Shown here: positions 26,792 through 34,338 of the stretch, in pieces
Layout: each line of letters begins with the position of its first letter
Position numbering within the stretch: the first letter of the stretch is position 1
From: CAVVSD01 sp963750895
GTDB taxonomy: Bacteria > Actinomycetota > Thermoleophilia > Solirubrobacterales > Solirubrobacteraceae
Direction of reading: 5' to 3'
NCBI GenBank assembly: GCA_963750895.1
Contig: CAVVSD010000007.1
Coordinates: 1 to 64,000, forward strand
Length of the DNA stretch: 64,000 nt
Made by a program: the position numbers and the translations under genes
The notes under the pieces: generated by a model
Seen by the model: only the letters and a program-made list of their open reading frames with translations
Told to the model about the DNA's origin: nothing
Database searches by the model: none

Positions 26792-26832
26792 GATTGCGAG
26801 CACAACTATATCAGATGATTGCGATCGCAACT
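26792..26832 (-). promoter_or_regulatory. Tandem operator repeats at the MhqO-like promoter
   Basis: Two related dyads 25 bp apart: TTGCGAGCACAA (26794-26805) and the perfect palindrome TTGCGATCGCAA (26819-26830), both preceded by TGA and followed by CTA. The spacing is about two and a half helical turns. The core TTGC-N3-CGCAA recurs in the long dyad at 29697-29720 before the MarR gene, so that MarR protein is the prime candidate. The divergent GntR protein is the other. Confidence 0.6.
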
Positions 26833-26869
26833 ACATGCCGCTCGCCGACGCGGAACTAGGATCGGAGGC

Positions 26870-27592
26870 ATGGCCGACAACGCCGGCGGGGGCCTGGAGC
26901 AGCTCTACGACGAGCTGCGCACGGCGATCATCCAGGGCCGCATCCCTCCGGGCACCAGGATGTCGCAGGTCCAGCTGGCCGGCGAGCTCGGTGTGAGCCG
27001 CACGCCGCTGCGGGAGGCGATCCGCCTGCTGCAGCGCGAGGGCCTCATCGAGGCCGAGCGCAACCGCATGGTCACCGTGACCGGCCTGTCGGTCGACGAC
27101 CTCGAGGCGATCTACGTCCTGCGGATCCTCAACGAGACGTTCGCGGCGTCGGTCACCGTCGCGGGGATGACCAACGAGGACGTCGCCGCGCTGGAGCGCC
27201 ACCTGGAGCGCATGGACGCGTCGGCCGGCGAGGACATGGCGGTCTGGGGCGAGGCGCACCGCGCGTTCCACCGCGGTCTCATGGCCGGCGCCGGCGAGCG
27301 CCTGCGCCGCTTCACCGACGAGCTGTGGGATCACTCCGAGCGCTACCGCCAGCTCTACCTGCGCCAGCCGAGCATCTGGGAGACCGGTGCCTCCGAGCAC
27401 GCCGCGATCCTCGACGCCTGCCGCGAGCGGGACCCCGACCTCGTGGCGTCCCGGCTCGCGCGCCACCTCGCCCGCCACGTCATCACGCTCATCCTCCTCA
27501 TCGCGCCCGACCGCGAGCCCGCGCAGGTCCGGCGCGCGGTCCGCAGCGTCGTCCGCGGCGAGGAGCCCGACGCCGTGTTCCCCTCGGGCTAG
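26870..27592 (+). CDS. GntR-family regulator (FCD subfamily)
   Basis: A 240-residue protein. The winged helix-turn-helix is LYDELRTAIIQGRIPPGTRM followed by QLAGELGVSRTPLREAIRLL. The C-terminal FCD domain carries the metal/ligand residues in EAHRAFHRGL and SEHAAILDACRERD. FCD regulators usually sense small organic acids. ATG 26870 with GGAGG just upstream. It is divergent from the MhqO-like gene, and its stop overlaps the convergent MetE-like gene by 4 nt. The CTGT-N2-ACAG-type dyads at 28712-28792 resemble FCD-type operators (T.GT-N-AC.A) and may be its sites. Confidence 0.88.
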   Translation: MADNAGGGLEQLYDELRTAIIQGRIPPGTRMSQVQLAGELGVSRTPLREAIRLLQREGLIEAERNRMVTVTGLSVDDLEAIYVLRILNETFAASVTVAGMTNEDVAALERHLERMDASAGEDMAVWGEAHRAFHRGLMAGAGERLRRFTDELWDHSERYRQLYLRQPSIWETGASEHAAILDACRERDPDLVASRLARHLARHVITLILLIAPDREPAQVRRAVRSVVRGEEPDAVFPSG

Positions 27593-28680
27593 GCCCCGAC
27601 GAGCGCCGCGGCCTGCTCGAGGTCGTAGACGGCGTCCTCGTGCGGCAGCCGGCCGAGGCCGCAGCTGTTGGAGACGTCGACCGGACGCCCGACCAGCGCG
27701 TCGAGACGCGCCAGCAGCGCCCGCTGCTCCTCGAGGGTGCGGCGCTCGTGCACGAAGCCCGCGATGACGCGCGTGCCGCCCGCCAGCCGCAGCCGCCGCA
27801 GCGGCTCGTAGAACGCGTCCTCCCGCGGCGGCGGCTCCTCGCCCGCGGCGAAGGGCAGGTGCATGAACTCGAGCGGGTAGCCGTCCGGCCACTTCTCGGC
27901 GATCCGGTTGGCGACGAGCACCACGGGCTCGAGGTCGTCGAGCTGCACCACCGAGCGGTGGTGCATGTCGCCGAGGCAGAGGTGGATGCCGAACCGCGTG
28001 CCGGGCGGGCAGCGCCGCACGAGCCGTGCCATGGCCCGCGCGAAGTAGCCGGCCGCGGCCGGGCGCAGCCGCTCCGGCACCGCCGAGACGGGATACAGCT
28101 GCCAGGGGATCTCGAGCTGGAACACGACGTCGTCGCCGGCCCGTCGCCGGACGTCCGTGATCTCCCGGACGATCGCGTCGGTGAAGCTGCGCTTGCTGAG
28201 CACGACCTGCGGGCCGAAGCAGCACACGGCCATGTCGAAGTCCCCCGGCGCGCCGACCTGGAAGGCCTGCTCCGGGGTGCCGGCGCGGTCGCGCGCCTCG
28301 CGGAACGCCGGGTAGCCGGCCTCGAACGAGCTGAGGATCCCCGCGTCGATGAACTCCGGGCGCGGCCGCTTCCACGGGCGCTTGAGCTTCAGCCGGGGGA
28401 TGTGGTCGAAGTCCGACCAGTTCCCGCCGCCCGCCGCCGGGTCGACGTGGCGGTCGTCGGCCGACGTGTCGTAGGTCCCGCCGTAGTCCTTCGCGACCGC
28501 CACGTCGGGGTGGCGGCGCATCATGTCGAAGACCGCGATGACCCACTTGCGGCGCTCGCCCGTCTCCCCGTCGGGCACGGAGCGCAGGTGCGGACCGACG
28601 GTCGAGTACGCGAGGTCGAGCGCCTCCTGCGGCGAGTCGCCGGGGAGTGCTCCGACGAGATGGGCCTTGCGGTCCGGCAC
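27589..28680 (-). CDS. MetE/UROD-like TIM-barrel protein of unknown function
   Basis: A 363-residue protein. The start is taken as GTG 28680 (VPDRKAHLVG) because GGAGGAGG precedes it by a normal spacing. Recognisable stretches are VPDGETGERRKWV near residue 25, FQLEIPWQLYP, FGIHLCLGDMHHRS and VSNSCGLGR at the end. The last two resemble the His/Cys metal-binding stretches of cobalamin-independent methionine synthase-like barrels, but the zinc-binding set is incomplete to my eye. It is cytosolic and divergent from a YciI-like gene with matched dyads between. The enzymatic role is unknown; I am only fairly sure of the superfamily. Confidence 0.6.
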   Translation of the reverse strand: MPDRKAHLVGALPGDSPQEALDLAYSTVGPHLRSVPDGETGERRKWVIAVFDMMRRHPDVAVAKDYGGTYDTSADDRHVDPAAGGGNWSDFDHIPRLKLKRPWKRPRPEFIDAGILSSFEAGYPAFREARDRAGTPEQAFQVGAPGDFDMAVCCFGPQVVLSKRSFTDAIVREITDVRRRAGDDVVFQLEIPWQLYPVSAVPERLRPAAAGYFARAMARLVRRCPPGTRFGIHLCLGDMHHRSVVQLDDLEPVVLVANRIAEKWPDGYPLEFMHLPFAAGEEPPPREDAFYEPLRRLRLAGGTRVIAGFVHERRTLEEQRALLARLDALVGRPVDVSNSCGLGRLPHEDAVYDLEQAAALVGA

Positions 28681-28711
28681 GAGGTCCTCCTCCACGTGGC
28701 TGGTGCGTAGG

Positions 28712-28728
28712 AACTGTACACAGATTCC
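28712..28728 (-). promoter_or_regulatory. Operator-like dyad, left copy
   Basis: AACTGTACACAGATTCC contains the perfect dyad CTGT-AC-ACAG 32 bp upstream of the MetE-like start. Its mirror image lies at 28776-28792. It fits the T.GT-N-AC.A pattern of FCD-GntR operators. Confidence 0.5.
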
Positions 28729-28775
28729 GGCGCTCCGGTGCGGACTGCACGCGACTGAGTTGGCTCGCGCGCAGC

Positions 28776-28792
28776 AATTCTGCATACAGTTT
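28776..28792 (+). promoter_or_regulatory. Operator-like dyad, right copy
   Basis: AATTCTGCATACAGTTT is, on the opposite strand, AAACTGTATGCAGAATT, closely matching the left copy (AACTGT-N3-CAGA). It lies 31 bp before the YciI-like start. Two sites facing opposite genes suggest coordinated control of the divergent pair. Confidence 0.5.
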
Positions 28793-28823
28793 GGCCCACC
28801 ATCGATCGAGGAGGCGTACCACC

Positions 28824-29219
28824 GTGAGCACCGAGATGCCGTGGAAGGAGCTCGTCGACTACTCCGAGACGCACGACCTGCTGGCCAAGCGGCTGTACGT
28901 CGTGTTCTCCGAGCCGACGGACGGGCTCGGGCCGGTCATGGACACGCTCGATCCGCACGTCGCGCACCAGACGCGCCTGGAGATGGACGGCACGATGTTC
29001 GCCGCCGGCCCGCTCGCCACCGACGACGAGCAGTCGTGGCGCGGCGAGGGCATGTTCGTCTATCGCGCAGGGTCGATGGAGGAGGCCCGCGGCTACGCGG
29101 AGTCCGACCCGATGCACCAGGCCGGCGCCCGCACGTTCCGGATCCGCCCGTGGCTCCTCAACGAGGGGACCTTCGGGCTCCAGGTCTTCTACTCAGGCGG
29201 GAAGCCGAAGGTGCTCTGA
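28824..29219 (+). CDS. YciI-like (YCII-domain) protein
   Basis: A 131-residue protein of the YciI/ferredoxin-like (alpha+beta) fold. Typical features are LYVVFSEPTDG at strand 1, LDPHVAHQTRLEMDGTMFAA with the conserved His, GEGMFVYRAGSMEEARGYAE and SDPMHQAGARTFRIRPW with the conserved Asp-Pro. Family members include small hydrolases/isomerases of haloaromatic degradation and many of unknown role. GTG 28824 is preceded by GAGGAGG (28808-28814). It is divergent from the MetE-like gene and probably co-regulated with it. Confidence 0.8.
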   Translation: MSTEMPWKELVDYSETHDLLAKRLYVVFSEPTDGLGPVMDTLDPHVAHQTRLEMDGTMFAAGPLATDDEQSWRGEGMFVYRAGSMEEARGYAESDPMHQAGARTFRIRPWLLNEGTFGLQVFYSGGKPKVL

Positions 29220-29678
29220 CGGGAGCAGCACCTTCTCCCAGGCGTCGCCGAGCGCGCGCTGGTCCTCGTCGCCGAGGCGCTCGAGGAAGAACTCGCGCAC
29301 GCCGGCGAGGTGCGTCCGCCGGGCGGCCTCGAGCTTCGCCGCGCCGGCCTCGGTGAGCTCCGCGTAGCTGCCGCGGCCGTCGTCGGCGCAGGTGTTGCGC
29401 CGCACGTACCCGAGTGCGACGAGCCGGTCGACGAGCCGCGTCAGGCCGCTGCGGCTGAGCAGCACGCGGTCGGCGATGTCGGCCATGCGGAGGCGGTGAC
29501 CATCGGTGTCCGCGAGGAACATGAGGACCTCGTAGGCGGACACGGAGAGCCCGTGCTCCCGGTGCATCTGCGCATCGAGCTCACGCGTGACCGCGGCGTG
29601 GACCTGCAGCATCCCGCGCCAGGCGCGGAGCTCCTGCGGGTCGAGGGCGGCGGGCGTGGTGGGTGACGAGCGTGGCAT
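29193..29678 (-). CDS. MarR-family regulator
   Basis: A 161-residue MarR protein. The helices LDAQMHREHGLSVSAYEVLM lead into the winged helix RMADIADRVLLSRSGLTRLV, and the wing is NTCADDGRGSYAELTEAG. ATG 29678 lies 18 nt from a perfect 10-bp inverted repeat that is probably its own operator. Its 3' end overlaps the convergent YciI-like gene by 27 nt. Many MarR proteins of this type respond to phenolic or quinone compounds. The shared operator core with the MhqO-like promoter supports such a role here. Confidence 0.88.
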   Translation of the reverse strand: MPRSSPTTPAALDPQELRAWRGMLQVHAAVTRELDAQMHREHGLSVSAYEVLMFLADTDGHRLRMADIADRVLLSRSGLTRLVDRLVALGYVRRNTCADDGRGSYAELTEAGAAKLEAARRTHLAGVREFFLERLGDEDQRALGDAWEKVLLPSEHLRLPA

Positions 29679-29696
29679 CGACACCCACCACTGTAG

Positions 29697-29720
29697 CGAT
29701 GGTTGCTGTCGCAACCATCG
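29697..29720 (-). promoter_or_regulatory. Perfect inverted-repeat operator before the MarR gene
   Basis: CGATGGTTGC (29697-29706), a 4-nt spacer, then GCAACCATCG (29711-29720): two perfect 10-bp arms. The position between the MarR start (29678) and the alkaline phosphatase 3' end (29739) implies autoregulation. The inner core TTGCTGTCGCAA matches the TTGC-N3-CGCAA of the MhqO promoter site. Confidence 0.7.
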
Positions 29721-29738
29721 CCTCCGCCCAGGCCGGTC

Positions 29739-31130
29739 CTACTCGGCCTTGCCCTGCAACAGGGCGAACTTGTCCGTGTGGTCGTTCGTCCCGAGCACCG
29801 CAGCGGCCTGCGGGCCCGCGGCGAACACCGGCACCGCGGCGCCCGTGTGCTGCTGGCTCGGAGGCGCGGCGGCGGCCGGGTTGCCGCCCGCGGTGCCGTA
29901 CGTCACGCGCATCGTCTGCCCGTCGACCGTCGTGAGGTTGTTCGAGTAGCCCGTCGGGTCGTCCTCGCCCTCGGAGTCCTCGGAGACGATCTGGCTCGTG
30001 TGCGAGTGGTCGGCCGTGACCACGACGAGCGTGTCCGGGTGGCTGGCCTGGTAGTCCATGGCGACGCCGATCGCGTCGTCGAACGCGACCGTCTCACCGA
30101 TCTGGGCGCACGCGTTGGCCGCGTGGTCCTGCTTGTCGATCGAGGCGCCCTCGACCTGCAGGAAGAAGCCCTTGTCGGACCCGTCGAGCAGCTCGAGCGC
30201 CTTCGACGTCATCGCCGAGAGGCTGGGCTCGTTCGCCGGCCGGTGGCCGGTCTCGCACGTCTGGGCAGGCGTGCCCGCGCCGAGCGTGGCCTGCGGGCCG
30301 TTCCACTCGGTGGTCATGTTGCTCGCGTTGAAGAGCCCGAGCAGCGGCTTGGAGCCGTCGGCCGCCGCGAGCGCCGTGGCGTCCTCGACGACGTCGTAGC
30401 CCAGCCCCTTCGCGTAGTCGACGACGGTCGGGCCGGCGTCGGTCTTCTGCTCGAAGCGCCCGAGGCCGCCGCCGAGCGTGACGTCGGCCTTGTGGTCGAC
30501 CATCTGCTCGGCGATCGAGCCGAGGCCGCCTGCGGCCTTCGTCTCGGTCTTGCAGTCCTCGGCCGTGTCCTCCGGGCCCTGGCAGCCGCGCAGCGACATG
30601 TGCGATGCGAGGACTGCAGGCGTCGCGTCGGTGATCTCCGCCGTCGAGACGTTGCCGGTCTTCTTGCCCGCCTTCTGGGCGAGCTCGAGGACGGTCGGGA
30701 GGTTCTCACCGGGCACGTCGATCGCCGTGCTCGGCCCCTGGGAGATCCGCTCGTCGATGGTCTTCTGGCCCGTCGCCCACATCGTGCCGGTGGACGCGGA
30801 GTCGGGGTCGTAGTCGGGGAGGTGGTCCGGGCCGGCGCCCGGCTTGACCGACCACGTCGTGTCGAAGCCGGTGAACGGGAGGCGGTCGATGTTCATGCGG
30901 CCGCCCGCGCCGTACTGGTAGTAGCGCGCCGCCGTGACCTCGGAGACGCCCATGCCGTCGCCGAGCAGGTAGATGACGTTCTTCGGCGCCTTCGTGCTGA
31001 GGTTCGCCTTGACGCCCTTCGTGGCGTCGTGCTTTCCGCCTATGGCGAGCGATGCCCCGCCGAGGCCGAGGACGATGGCCGCCCCCACGCCGCCGATGGC
31101 GAGCGGGAGCCGCCGGGTGCCCTTGGACAA
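29739..31130 (-). CDS. Alkaline phosphatase (PhoA family)
   Basis: A 463-residue exported phosphomonoesterase. The N-terminus MSKGTRRLPLAIGG followed by AAIVLGLGGASLAIGG is a signal peptide or anchor. Active-site features: VIYLLGDGMG (metal Asp), DSASTGTMW (nucleophilic Ser), EITDATPA and SHMSLRG, QVEGASIDKQDHAAN (Glu, Asp, His), VTADHSHT (Asp, His) and SQQHTGAAVPV (His). The TTG start at 31130 is supported by GGAGGG 5 nt upstream. It liberates phosphate from organic esters outside the cell. No Pho-box-like direct repeats are obvious in the 166-nt upstream region. Confidence 0.93.
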   Translation of the reverse strand: MSKGTRRLPLAIGGVGAAIVLGLGGASLAIGGKHDATKGVKANLSTKAPKNVIYLLGDGMGVSEVTAARYYQYGAGGRMNIDRLPFTGFDTTWSVKPGAGPDHLPDYDPDSASTGTMWATGQKTIDERISQGPSTAIDVPGENLPTVLELAQKAGKKTGNVSTAEITDATPAVLASHMSLRGCQGPEDTAEDCKTETKAAGGLGSIAEQMVDHKADVTLGGGLGRFEQKTDAGPTVVDYAKGLGYDVVEDATALAAADGSKPLLGLFNASNMTTEWNGPQATLGAGTPAQTCETGHRPANEPSLSAMTSKALELLDGSDKGFFLQVEGASIDKQDHAANACAQIGETVAFDDAIGVAMDYQASHPDTLVVVTADHSHTSQIVSEDSEGEDDPTGYSNNLTTVDGQTMRVTYGTAGGNPAAAAPPSQQHTGAAVPVFAAGPQAAAVLGTNDHTDKFALLQGKAE

Positions 31131-31296
31131 GTGGACCCTCCGTGTGTCGGTTTGGCTGAGGGACCTCAGGCTCCCGGTCGGGCTGCCGGGTGGTGTGAGC
31201 GTCTGGTGAATGCGCGGCGGCTAGGGGCGACGTCGGACGCGCAGCGCGGGAAGCACGCTTGATATACCCGTTGCTCCCCGACCGCGAGAGGTCTCC

Positions 31297-31771
31297 ATGC
31301 CCCACATCGCGTCCACAGGAGTGGAAGCAGGCCCGTCGTCGCAGATCCTCGACCACCGGCCCGAGATCCGGGCGGCCTGGGACGCGCTCGACGACGCGCT
31401 GCTGGGCGCCGGGGTCGACGCTCCCGGTGTCGCTGAAGGAGAACGTGCGCCGCGCGGTCGCGACGGACCTCGGCTGCCGCTACTGCTCCTCGTTCGGGGC
31501 GCCCCCGACCGAGCCGGCCGACATCCAGGAATCGCTGGCGATCGCGTTCGCGGAGCTCGCGGCCGAGGACCATCGCTCGATCGGCGCGGCGACGTTCGAG
31601 ACGCTGCGCGAGGAGTTCACCGAGGCGCAGATCGTCGAGCTGTGCGCCTGGGTCTGCTTCAAGATCGGCTCGAACATGATGGGCGCGATCTTCGGGCTGG
31701 ACCCGTCGACGGAGGAGGAACGGCGCGACTACGAGGCGATGCTCGCCGAGCGCGCCGTGGCGCGGGCCTGA
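31297..31771 (+). CDS. Carboxymuconolactone-decarboxylase/AhpD-family protein (frameshift)
   Basis: About 157 residues when repaired. It begins MPHIASTGVEAGPSSQILDH. The CxxC motif is DLGCRYCSSFGAP in an all-helical domain, followed by FAELAAEDHRSIGAATFETL and QIVELCAWVCFKIGSNM. A run of four G at 31411-31414 carries one extra base; with it removed, LLGAGSTLPVSLKENVRRAV is continuous. The residue after the CxxC motif that is usually His is Phe here, so peroxidase activity is uncertain. It ends 7 nt before the dehydratase start and is likely co-transcribed. Confidence 0.75.
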
Positions 31772-31778
31772 CGCCGGC

Positions 31779-33446
31779 ATGGAGGAGAGCTCCACCACCC
31801 GCCGCCTGCGCGCCGACCTGCGCGCGGGCGCGGATCGCGCCGCCGCGCGCTCGCACTTCCGCGCCATGGGCATCGACCCGGAGCGCCTCGACGGGCCGAT
31901 CGTCGGCATCGCGTCGACCTGGACGGGCACGATGCCGTGCAACCTCAACCACCGGCGCCTGGCCGACGGCGTGTCGGCCGCGGTGGAGGAGGCCGGTGGC
32001 GTGCCGCTCGTGTTCAACACGATCGCCGTCTCCGACAACCAGACGCAGGGCACGCCGGGGATGCGGGCGTCGCTCGTCTCGCGCGAGGTCATCGCGGACT
32101 CGATCGAGCTCATGACCCACGCGCACGACTTCGACGCGCTCGTCTGCCTCGTCGGCTGCGACAAGACCGTCCCGGCCGCGCTCATGGCGCTGGCGCGGGT
32201 GGACCGCCCGGCCGTCGTGCTGTCCGGCGGGCCGATGCTCGCCGGCCGCTGGCAGGGTCGCGAGATCACCATCCAGGACGTGTGGGAGGCGGTCGGCGCG
32301 CACGGCCGCGGGCGGATGTCGCGCTCGGACCTCGACACGATCGAGCGCGCCGCGTGCCCCGGCCCCGGCTACTGCGCGGGCAACTTCACCGCGAACTCGA
32401 TGGCCATCGCCGTCGACATGCTCGGTCTCGGCTTCGTCGGCGACGGCCTCATCCCCGCCGCCTACGAGGACGAGAAGGACGCGGCCGCGGCGCGCGCCGG
32501 GACCCTGGCCGTGTCGCTGGCGGAGCGGGGTGTCACCGCGCGCGGCTTCCTCGACCGGCGGGCGCTGGAGAACGCGATGGCGGGCATCGTCGCCAGCGGC
32601 GGCTCGACGAACAGCTTCCTGCACCTCCTGGCGATCGCGCGGGAGGGCGGCGTGGAGCTGACGCTCGACGACCTCGCGGCCATCAGCGCGCGGACGCCGG
32701 TCCTCGCCGACCTGCTGCCGGGCGGCGCGTGGGCCGCGGAGGACCTGCACCGGGCGGGTGGGACCGCGACGCTCATCCGCGAGCTCATCCGCGGCGGCCA
32801 CGTCGACGGGGACGCGCCGACGGTCGACGGGCGCACCCTCGCCGAGGCGACGGCGCAGGCGGCCGAGCCCGACGGCGAGATCATCGGCTCCTTCAAGCCG
32901 CGCGGCTCGCTCTACGCGCTGCGCGGCAGCCTCGCGCCGGACGGGGCCGTCCTCAAGCAGGCGGGGACGCAGCGGCGCTCCCACACGGGGCCGGCGCGGG
33001 TGTTCGACGACGAGCAGGCGTGCTCGGACGCGGTGCGATCGGGCGTCGTGCAGGAGGGCGAGGTGATCGTGCTGCGCTACGAGGGCCCGTCGGGCGGCCC
33101 GGGCATGCGCGAGATGCTCAGCGTCACGTCGTCGGTCGTCGGCGCCGGGCTGGGCGAGTCGGTCGCGCTCGTGACCGACGGGCGCTTCTCGGGCGCGACG
33201 CGCGGGCTCATGGTCGGGCACGTCGCCCCGGAGGCCGCGCGGGGCGGACCCATCGCGGCGGTCCGGGACGGCGACATGGTGACGATCGACCTCGACGCCG
33301 GCCGGCTCGACGTCGACGTCGACCCGGCGGAGCTCGAGCGGCGCATGGCCGGCTGGAGCCCGCCGGCGCCGCGCTACACCGGCGGCGTCTTCGCGCGCTA
33401 CGCCGCGTCGGTCGGCTCGGCGTCCGACGGCGCCGTGCTCACCTGA
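31779..33446 (+). CDS. IlvD/Edd-family dehydratase
   Basis: A 555-residue [Fe-S] dehydratase, full length for the family. Cluster and active-site stretches are TWTGTMPCNLNH, SDNQTQGTPGMRASL, LVGCDKTVPAALMAL and CPGPGYCAGNFTANSMA; the C-terminal barrel includes VTDGRFSGATRGLMVGHVAP. Dihydroxyacid dehydratases (valine/isoleucine synthesis) and sugar-acid dehydratases (Weimberg/non-phosphorylative routes) share these motifs. The convergent epimerase and glucose-dehydrogenase-like genes favour a sugar-acid substrate, while ilvD itself cannot be ruled out. ATG 31779. Confidence 0.85.
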   Translation: MEESSTTRRLRADLRAGADRAAARSHFRAMGIDPERLDGPIVGIASTWTGTMPCNLNHRRLADGVSAAVEEAGGVPLVFNTIAVSDNQTQGTPGMRASLVSREVIADSIELMTHAHDFDALVCLVGCDKTVPAALMALARVDRPAVVLSGGPMLAGRWQGREITIQDVWEAVGAHGRGRMSRSDLDTIERAACPGPGYCAGNFTANSMAIAVDMLGLGFVGDGLIPAAYEDEKDAAAARAGTLAVSLAERGVTARGFLDRRALENAMAGIVASGGSTNSFLHLLAIAREGGVELTLDDLAAISARTPVLADLLPGGAWAAEDLHRAGGTATLIRELIRGGHVDGDAPTVDGRTLAEATAQAAEPDGEIIGSFKPRGSLYALRGSLAPDGAVLKQAGTQRRSHTGPARVFDDEQACSDAVRSGVVQEGEVIVLRYEGPSGGPGMREMLSVTSSVVGAGLGESVALVTDGRFSGATRGLMVGHVAPEAARGGPIAAVRDGDMVTIDLDAGRLDVDVDPAELERRMAGWSPPAPRYTGGVFARYAASVGSASDGAVLT

Positions 33447-34338
33447 ACGCGGCGATCGCCTGGGCGACGCCCTCCGCGAACGGCCTGGAGGTCGGTCCGC
33501 CGACGAGCTCCTCGAACGACGTCGAGTCGACCGACGGCGGGAACGGCAGCGGGTCGCCCTCGGTGGTGATCCGGCCGGCCGCCTCGGGCGCCGCGGCCTC
33601 GATCGCCGCGATGACCTCCTCGACCGTCACGACCGGCCCGTCGAGGTTGTGCACCGAGGCGCCCTTCGCGCCGGCCTCGCTCGCGCGGACGAACGCCTCG
33701 CCGGCGTCCGCCGAGTACTGGAACTGCAGCGCGCCGCCGAACGGGATCGTGAACGCCTCGCCCTTCGCGGCGGCGACCATCGCCGCCGTCGGCGCGGACG
33801 TCAGGCCCTGGTCGCGCCCGGGGCCGTAGACCGTGTGGGGTCGCAGCCCGACCGACGAGACCCCGTAGTCCTCGAAGTAGCGACGGGCGGTGCCCTCGTT
33901 CGCGAGCTTGAAGACGCCGTAGAGCGTGCCCGGGTACTCGCCGGCCTCCGTGGGCAGGGCGGCGATCGACGACGCGTAGACCACGGGCGCCATCCCGTCG
34001 CCGCGCCGGCGCACCGCCTCGAGGACGTTGACGGTGCCCGTGACGTTCACCTTCGCGCCCGCGACCGGGTCCTCGCGGACGAACGGGACCTGCAGCGCCG
34101 CGAGATGCACGACGCCGGTGATGTCGTGCTCGTCGATCACGCCATAGAGCTGCTCCAGATCCGTCACGTCCCCCTGGACGCGTGTGAGCCCGGCCAGCTC
34201 GTCGTCGCTCACCGCGAGCCGCAACCGGTGGTCGCTGCCGCCGAGGTCGAATGTGACGACGTCGTGCCCGCGGTCCAGCAGCGCGCGGACCGTCCACGCA
34301 CCGATCGCCCCGAGCGCGCCGGTGACCAGGTATCTCAT
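33439..34338 (-). CDS. NAD-dependent epimerase/dehydratase family protein
   Basis: A 299-residue extended-SDR protein. The cofactor loop is VTGALGAIGAW, DVTDLEQL is the adenine-pocket Asp, and VYASSIAAL plus YGVFK give the catalytic Ser and Tyr-x3-Lys. Size and the absence of a long C-terminal substrate domain resemble uronate/aldose dehydrogenase-type members as much as UDP-sugar epimerases. Its start overlaps the sugar dehydrogenase stop (ATGA), so the two are translationally coupled. It converges on the dehydratase with an 8-nt overlap. It is probably a sugar or sugar-lactone oxidoreductase. Confidence 0.85.
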   Translation of the reverse strand: MRYLVTGALGAIGAWTVRALLDRGHDVVTFDLGGSDHRLRLAVSDDELAGLTRVQGDVTDLEQLYGVIDEHDITGVVHLAALQVPFVREDPVAGAKVNVTGTVNVLEAVRRRGDGMAPVVYASSIAALPTEAGEYPGTLYGVFKLANEGTARRYFEDYGVSSVGLRPHTVYGPGRDQGLTSAPTAAMVAAAKGEAFTIPFGGALQFQYSADAGEAFVRASEAGAKGASVHNLDGPVVTVEEVIAAIEAAAPEAAGRITTEGDPLPFPPSVDSTSFEELVGGPTSRPFAEGVAQAIAAFR

